Shown: piece after piece, positions 59,678 to 64,000 of the stretch
Layout: each line of letters begins with the position of its first letter
Numbering within the stretch: the first letter of the stretch is position 1
Assembly: GCA_028868375.1 (NCBI GenBank)
Contig: JAGWUP010000013.1
Span: forward strand, 31,755-95,754
Direction of reading: 5' to 3'
DNA: 64,000 bases
Source: Elusimicrobiota bacterium
GTDB lineage: Bacteria; Elusimicrobiota; Elusimicrobia; UBA1565; UBA9628
Position numbers and translations under genes: made by a program
Notes under the pieces: model-generated
Told to the model about the DNA's origin: nothing
Databases searched by the model: none
What the model saw: only the letters and a program-made list of their open reading frames with translations

Positions 59678-60508
59678 ATGGCCCATCGGGAGCCGGAGCG
59701 GATCAAGGAGGAAAAGCTGCGCGAGAAGCTCGAGCGCGGCGAGAAGATCGAGAGCCTCTCTCAGATGAGCGAGCAATACCGCGAGCAGCTGACCCATCTG
59801 ATGATGATGCAGGCCGACTCCGAGCTGGCCGGGGCCTTCGGCTACGTGCCATGGATCATGAAATCCCCCGACATCAAGGAGACGCTGCAGGTCGCCCAGA
59901 TCGTCAAGGACGAGGTACGGCACGCGCGGGTGATGTACCGGCTCTTGGAGGGCGTGGGCGTCGACGTCGACCGTTATTATAAGAGCCATAATTTTTCCCT
60001 GCGCGTGGACGCCGCCGACCTGGGGACCCTGCGCGCGGCCGCGGACCAGCGCGTCAATATCTTCTACTATCCGATCGAGACCTGGTACGACTTCATCATG
60101 TTCAACTTCTGCATGGACCGCGGCGCCGGCCACCAGCTCGAGGACGCCCTGGACTGCTCCTACAAGCCTTGGTGCGACGGGATGGAGGGCATCTTCAAGG
60201 AAGAGGCCATGCACATGGCCCACGGCGATCAGTGGACCGAGACGCTGGCCAAGGACGAGGCCAGCCACGACGAGCTGCAGCGCGCCCTCGACAAGTGGTA
60301 TCCGCGCACGATGAACATCTTCGGGCGCAAGGATTCCCCCAGGAACAAGGTCTACCGCGCGCTGGGCCTCAAAAAGCGCGACAACGACCAGGTGCGCCAA
60401 GCCTTCGCCAAGGAGATAGGCGGGCTGTGCCGGAGGTTCGGTCTGCGCGTGCCGGACTGGAAGCCGGAGGCCTCCAAGATGTCGGAAGAGCCGTTCATCC
60501 CCGGGTGA
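59678..60508 (+). CDS. PaaA-like ferritin-fold di-iron protein (phenylacetyl-CoA epoxidase alpha-like)
   Basis: 276 residues, shorter than typical PaaA (about 310). Two di-iron halves: QADSELAGAFGYVPWIMKSP with QIVKDEVRHARVMYRLL (E, ExxH), and NIFYYPIETWYDFIMFNFCM with GIFKEEAMHMAHGDQWTET (E, ExxH). In PaaABCDE this subunit inserts oxygen into phenylacetyl-CoA, needing structural PaaC and reductase PaaE; none are in this window. Shine-Dalgarno AAGGAG is 6 nt upstream of the ATG. It may be an alternative oxygenase. Confidence 0.85.
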   Translation: MAHREPERIKEEKLREKLERGEKIESLSQMSEQYREQLTHLMMMQADSELAGAFGYVPWIMKSPDIKETLQVAQIVKDEVRHARVMYRLLEGVGVDVDRYYKSHNFSLRVDAADLGTLRAAADQRVNIFYYPIETWYDFIMFNFCMDRGAGHQLEDALDCSYKPWCDGMEGIFKEEAMHMAHGDQWTETLAKDEASHDELQRALDKWYPRTMNIFGRKDSPRNKVYRALGLKKRDNDQVRQAFAKEIGGLCRRFGLRVPDWKPEASKMSEEPFIPG

Positions 60509-61584
60509 TCCGGCGCGTCGCCGTCGTCGGCGCCGGGACGATGGGCGCCGGCATCGCCCAGCTCTGCGCGCAGTCCGGCTTCTCGGTCAAGGTCCATGAC
60601 GCCGTCCCGGCCGCGCTGGGGGCCCTGCCCGGGCGGCTGCGCGCGGGGCTTGAGACCGGAGTCCTCAAGGGCAAGCTGACCACGCAGCAGGCGGAGCGCG
60701 CCTTTCACGCCGTCGTCGCGGCGCCGAGCTTGGAGGAGCTTTCCGGCGCCGACCTGGTCATCGAGGCCGCGCCGGAGGATTTGAAGCTCAAGCGGGAGCT
60801 CTTTGTCCGCCTGGACGCCCTCTGCCCGGAGGCGATCTTGGCGACGAACACCTCCTCCTTGTCCGTGGCGGCGATCGCCGAGGCGGCGCGCAATTCGCGG
60901 CGAGTCCTCGGCATGCATTTTTTCAACCCCCCCGTCGCCATGAGGCTGGTCGAGCTGGTGCGCGGCCCCAAGACCTCCCCGGAGGTCTTCGCCGCGGCCT
61001 GGGACTTCGCGTTGACCGGGCTGCGCCGCACCCCGGTGGACGTCAAGGACACCCCGGGCTTCATCGTCAACCGCGTCATGCGTCCCTATTATCTGGAAAG
61101 CCAGCGCCGCGCCGCCGCGGGCTTTGCCGCCGTCGACCAAGCCGCGCGCCGGCTTGGCGGAGCGCCGATGGGGCCCTTCGAGCTGATGGACTTGATCGGC
61201 CTCGACGTCAACCTCGCCATCACGAAATCCCTCTACGAGGCTTGCGGACGGCCTGAGCGCTTCCGTCCCCCTCAATTGCAGCAGCGCTTGGTGGAGCTGG
61301 GGCAGCTGGGCCGCAAGGCTGGAAACGGCTTCTATTCGTACCGGGAGGGACGGCCGGAAGGCGAGAATCCGCGGGCCTTGGCCCTCGTGGGCCAAGGGGA
61401 GCGGATTTCCGCCGAGGCCGCCTGGCGCGGGATCGTCGCGGCTCTGATCGCCGAGGCCGTCCTGGTCAGGGACGAGGGTGTCGCCGGAGTTGCGGACATC
61501 GACACCGCGGTGCGGCTGGCGATGAATTTTCCCAAGGGGCCCTTTCAATGGCGAGCCGAAAATCCAAGCCTGGACGCCCGCTAA
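60505..61584 (+). CDS. 3-hydroxyacyl-CoA dehydrogenase (PaaH/Hbd-like)
   Basis: 359 residues, GTG start overlapping the previous stop (GTGA). NAD loop VAVVGAGTMGAGIAQLCAQS; VIEAAPEDLKLKRELF; catalytic His in GMHFFNPPVAMRLVELVRG and the Glu/Asn region; C-terminal domain DTPGFIVNRVMRPYYLES. Residues 290-359 add a second partial 3HCDH_C domain (ALIAEAVLVRDEGVAGVADI). It oxidises 3-hydroxyacyl-CoA to 3-ketoacyl-CoA. No thiolase is seen downstream. Its last 37 bp overlap the DUF1858 gene in another frame. Confidence 0.93.
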   Translation: MIRRVAVVGAGTMGAGIAQLCAQSGFSVKVHDAVPAALGALPGRLRAGLETGVLKGKLTTQQAERAFHAVVAAPSLEELSGADLVIEAAPEDLKLKRELFVRLDALCPEAILATNTSSLSVAAIAEAARNSRRVLGMHFFNPPVAMRLVELVRGPKTSPEVFAAAWDFALTGLRRTPVDVKDTPGFIVNRVMRPYYLESQRRAAAGFAAVDQAARRLGGAPMGPFELMDLIGLDVNLAITKSLYEACGRPERFRPPQLQQRLVELGQLGRKAGNGFYSYREGRPEGENPRALALVGQGERISAEAAWRGIVAALIAEAVLVRDEGVAGVADIDTAVRLAMNFPKGPFQWRAENPSLDAR

Positions 61585-61841
61585 GTAAGCGTCCGCTAAG
61601 CCAGCGCCCGCTGGGAGAGCTCATCGCGGCCGAGCCGCGCCTGCTGGAGCTTCTGGACAAGCACGGCATCACCTTCTGCGCCGGCTGCTACCTGACCCTG
61701 TTCTCCCCGCCGCTTAAGGCCGCGGTGTACCACGCCGTGCCCGATCCGCAGGGCTTCCTGCGGAAGTTGGAGCGGCTGCTGAGCGGCCGTCATGGCCCGA
61801 CGCATTCCCCGATCCGGCCCAAGCGCAAGCGCAGGGCCTGA
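61548..61841 (+). CDS. DUF1858 domain protein
   Basis: 97 residues. PLGELIAAEPRLLELLDKHG and ITFCAGCYLT match DUF1858, a short domain with a CxxC that often accompanies redox or Fe-S proteins. The basic N-terminus contains an imperfect repeat (RPLSKRPLSQRPL) encoded by a short direct DNA repeat. It starts inside the dehydrogenase gene with AAGGGG as a possible Shine-Dalgarno site, and overlaps lipB by 52 bp on the opposite strand. Confidence 0.78.
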   Translation: MASRKSKPGRPLSKRPLSQRPLGELIAAEPRLLELLDKHGITFCAGCYLTLFSPPLKAAVYHAVPDPQGFLRKLERLLSGRHGPTHSPIRPKRKRRA

Positions 61842-62416
61842 GCGACCGCGGCTTGCGCTTCCTCAAGGCCGACCGCTCGCCCCAGGGCCAGCCGCAAGGT
61901 CGACATTTGGTCCGGCTGCAGGTTGCAGGGGTAGATCGCCGAGAAGGGCGTCAGGTCGCAGCAGACGTTGAGGGCGAAGCCGTGGTAGGAGACGCCGCCC
62001 TCCACGGCGACGCCGATGGAGGCGATCTTCCTGCCGCCGGACCAGACTCCGGTGAAGCCCCGCAGCGTGCCGGCCTCAAGGCCCAGGGCGCGCGCGGCCT
62101 CGATGAGGACCTCCTCCAGGGCGCGCAGGTAGGAGCGCGGCCGCAGCCCGAGAGCGGAGAGCTCCAGGATGGGATAGCCCACCAGCTGCCCCGGACCGTG
62201 GTAGGTGAGGTCTCCGCCGCGCTCGACGGTATGCAGCGGATACGGCAGGGAGGGCGGCACCGGCGCCTTGGATGAGACGCCGCGGGTGTAGACCGGCGGA
62301 TGCTCGCAGAGGAGCACCGTGTCCTCGATCTCGTTTTTGCGGCGCCGCGCCAGCAGGTCTTTTTGCAATGCCCAGACCCGCTCGTAGTCGGCCAGGCCCA
62401 GCGAGCGCAGCAGCAT
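61790..62416 (-). CDS. lipB: Octanoyl-[ACP]:protein N-octanoyltransferase LipB
   Basis: 208 residues with the LipB signatures CEHPPVYTRG, ERGGDLTYHGPGQLVGYPIL and GRKIASIGVAVEGGVSYHGF; the catalytic Cys and Lys are in IYPCNLQP and SGGRKIAS. It moves octanoyl groups from acyl carrier protein to lipoyl domains, the first step of lipoate synthesis. It overlaps lpdA by one base (TGATG), linking cofactor synthesis to a lipoamide enzyme. LipA is not in this window. Confidence 0.95.
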   Translation of the reverse strand: MLLRSLGLADYERVWALQKDLLARRRKNEIEDTVLLCEHPPVYTRGVSSKAPVPPSLPYPLHTVERGGDLTYHGPGQLVGYPILELSALGLRPRSYLRALEEVLIEAARALGLEAGTLRGFTGVWSGGRKIASIGVAVEGGVSYHGFALNVCCDLTPFSAIYPCNLQPDQMSTLRLALGRAVGLEEAQAAVAQALRLRLGRIGECVGP

Positions 62417-63816
62417 CAGCGCTGCAGGGTGTGCATGGGGCGGCCCGCGGCCGCCTCGCAGGCCTCTAGGAAGGCCTCGTTGAGCGTCGGATGCGGATGG
62501 ATGGTCGAGGCCACCTGCTCGAGGGTGGCGCCCAATTGCACCGCCAGGCAGGCCTCGCCGATGAGGTCGGAGGCATGCGGCCCGACGAAGCCGGCGCCCA
62601 GGATGCGGCCGGAGGCCTTGTCGGCGACGACCTTGCAGAAGCCCTCGGTCTGGCGCGCGGTCTGGGCGCGCCCGGAGGCGGAGAACGGGAACTTGCCGAC
62701 GGAAACGGCGGCGCCGCGCGCGCCGGCCTCCGTCTCCGTCTCGCCGACCCAGGAGATCTCCGGATCGGTGAAGATCGCCCAGGGAACCTGGCCGCGCGCC
62801 TCCAGGGGCAGGCCGGCGATCGAGCGCGCCGCGATGACCCCCTCGCGGGAAGCCTTGTGCGCCAGATAGGGCTGCCCCACGCAGTCGCCGATGGCGTAGA
62901 TGTTGGAGGCGCTGCTGAGCATCTCCGTGTCGACGACGACGTGGCCGCGCCGGTCCAGCTCGACTCCGGCGGCCTCCAGGCCCAGGTCCTTGGTCCTAGG
63001 CGCGCGGCCGACCGAGAGCAGAATTTTTTCGCACTCCAGGGTTTTCAGACCCTCGGGCGTCTCCACCTCCAGCGCCAGGCGGGAGCCCTGGCGCCGCCAG
63101 GCCTTGGCCTTGGAGGAGACGTGCACCTCGACGCCGAGCCGGGCCAGGGAGCGGGACACCGGCACGACCAGGTCCTTCTCGACGACGGGAAGCAGGGAAT
63201 CCAGAAACTCGACGACCGTCACCTTGCCGCCCAGCTTGGCGAAGAAGGTGCCGATCTCAAGGCCGATGACGCCGCCGCCGATGACGGCCAGGGATTTCGG
63301 CGGGGTGGAAAGATCCAGCGCCTCCCGCGAGCTTAGGACGTCCTTGCCGTCGATGGCGAAGCCGGGCAGGGAGGAGGCCGCAGAGCCGGTGGCGATGATC
63401 GCCTGCTCGAACTCGACGGTTTTCTTGGAGCCGTCCGGCAGTACGACCTCGGCGCTCGTTCGGCCGGTCAGGCGCGCCCGGCCGGCCATGGTCTCGCCGT
63501 GGTTGCCCTTGACCAGGAGGGCGATGTTCTTGACGAAGCCGGCGATCAAGCGATCCTTCCAGGCGACGGTCGCGGCCCAATCGATCGAGAGCCCGGTGGC
63601 CTTCAAGCCCAGGGCTTGCCCCTTGCCCGGGGCGTAGAGGCTGGCGGCGGCGTTGATGAGCGCCTTGGAGGGGATGCAGCCGTAGTTGAGGCATTCGCCG
63701 CCCAGCTTGTCGGCGTCGACGACCAGGACCTTCTTGCCCAACTGCCCGAGCTTGATGGCGGCGACGTAGCCGCCGGGTCCGCCTCCGATCACGAGGACTT
63801 CAGTCTTGATGGCCAT
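62416..63816 (-). CDS. lpdA: Dihydrolipoyl dehydrogenase (E3)
   Basis: 466 residues. FAD loop VLVIGGGPGGYVAAIKLGQL, redox disulfide GGECLNYGCIPSKAL, NAD loop LAVIGGGVIGLEIGTFFAKL, second FAD motif SNIYAIGDCVGQPYLAHKAS and the C-terminal catalytic IHPHPTLNEAFLEA. It reoxidises dihydrolipoamide in 2-oxoacid dehydrogenase or glycine cleavage complexes. A GGAGAG Shine-Dalgarno site lies 6 nt before the ATG. The promoter must lie in or beside the repeat element to its right. Confidence 0.96.
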   Translation of the reverse strand: MAIKTEVLVIGGGPGGYVAAIKLGQLGKKVLVVDADKLGGECLNYGCIPSKALINAAASLYAPGKGQALGLKATGLSIDWAATVAWKDRLIAGFVKNIALLVKGNHGETMAGRARLTGRTSAEVVLPDGSKKTVEFEQAIIATGSAASSLPGFAIDGKDVLSSREALDLSTPPKSLAVIGGGVIGLEIGTFFAKLGGKVTVVEFLDSLLPVVEKDLVVPVSRSLARLGVEVHVSSKAKAWRRQGSRLALEVETPEGLKTLECEKILLSVGRAPRTKDLGLEAAGVELDRRGHVVVDTEMLSSASNIYAIGDCVGQPYLAHKASREGVIAARSIAGLPLEARGQVPWAIFTDPEISWVGETETEAGARGAAVSVGKFPFSASGRAQTARQTEGFCKVVADKASGRILGAGFVGPHASDLIGEACLAVQLGATLEQVASTIHPHPTLNEAFLEACEAAAGRPMHTLQR

Positions 63817-63837
63817 GTGGGCTCTCCGGGTTAGGGC

Positions 63838-64000
63838 TTGTTAATCAATAAGTGACACACTTCGCTGGGACGATTTTGGAGCGAGCCAAGGAGCGCGAAG
63901 CGAGCATACCCGCAGCGGTCTGTGAGCGACAAGCGACGCAGGCGCAGCCCAAAAGCGTCCCAGCCCTTCGGGGAGGTCCGCCGCTGGCCGATTTCTTCGT
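63838..64000. mobile_element. Partial second copy of the 38601-type inverted-repeat element
   Basis: CGATTTTGGAGCGAGCC, CAGCCCAAAAGCGTCCCAGC and TTCGGGGAGG then GGCCGATTTC run in the same order as the complement of 38700-38790. An inserted core GCGAAGCGAGCATACCC...GTGAGCGACAAGCGACGC resembles the 38601 centre. The outer arm (TTAATCAATAAGTGACACAC) differs. The right end is cut by the window. Confidence 0.65.

Overview
The window is G+C-rich, gene-dense DNA from a diderm (Gram-negative type) bacterium: it encodes TolC-like outer-membrane proteins, an RND pump, an MsbA-like ABC exporter, MurJ and many proteins with Sec signal peptides. No rRNA or marker gene fixes the taxon. A long-form (two-part) IspG, many lineage-specific secreted proteins and the promoter style would suit a GC-rich candidate lineage such as Elusimicrobiota, but that is inference. 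A striking property is promoter layout: at about twenty genes a TANNNT-like -10 box lies only 5-8 nt before the start codon, implying leaderless mRNAs for many first genes of transcription units, while operon-internal genes use 1-4 bp stop/start overlaps or Shine-Dalgarno sites.

Layout. 1-2000: start of a PAC2-family gene, two 116-bp inverted repeats, a zinc alcohol dehydrogenase and a coiled-coil protein. 2073-11376: an efflux operon (tetR, tolC, RND pump, tolC, short membrane fusion protein, macB-like) behind a perfect 18-bp palindrome. 11384-22352: aldehyde reductase and glycosyltransferase; two translationally coupled large exported proteins, the second with a PEP-synthase-like (PPDK_N) C-terminal half; murJ; HNH nuclease and phosphoesterase; dipeptide epimerase; a tiny membrane protein. 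22351-31276: a block framed by an inverted pair of 29-bp repeats. It opens with tRNA-Arg(UCU), followed by tandem copies of the tRNA 5' half, then two lower-GC genes encoding an AAA+ ATPase and an HD-domain protein that both begin with signal peptides, then a secreted protein and a zinc-ribbon SDR.

31266-46663: VOC protein, SIS-domain protein, ispG, deoxyinosine glycosylase, a five-gene envelope cluster including a caspase-like protein and a DUF1460 amidase-like protein, a 227-bp terminal-inverted-repeat element, GH57 hydrolase, AI-2E/PerM transporter, desaturase, two secreted proteins that share a helical module resembling the N-terminal part of M3 oligopeptidases, and an orphan histidine kinase. 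46712-49513: an ECF sigma / anti-sigma / RseB-like trio coupled to radC. 49510-55852: MepA endopeptidase, Fe-S PD-(D/E)XK nuclease, FGGY kinase, HAD phosphatase, MsbA-like exporter. 55984-61841: an aldehyde and acyl-CoA catabolic operon (ALDH, two crotonases, a PaaA-like di-iron protein without PaaB-E, 3-hydroxyacyl-CoA dehydrogenase, DUF1858). 61790-63816: lipB and lpdA. The window ends inside a second copy of the inverted-repeat element family.

No transposase, integrase, CRISPR array or prophage gene was seen. The most unusual content is the tRNA-half array beside exported AAA+ and HD proteins, the exported PPDK_N-like protein, the M3-N-like modules, and the non-coding inverted-repeat family.
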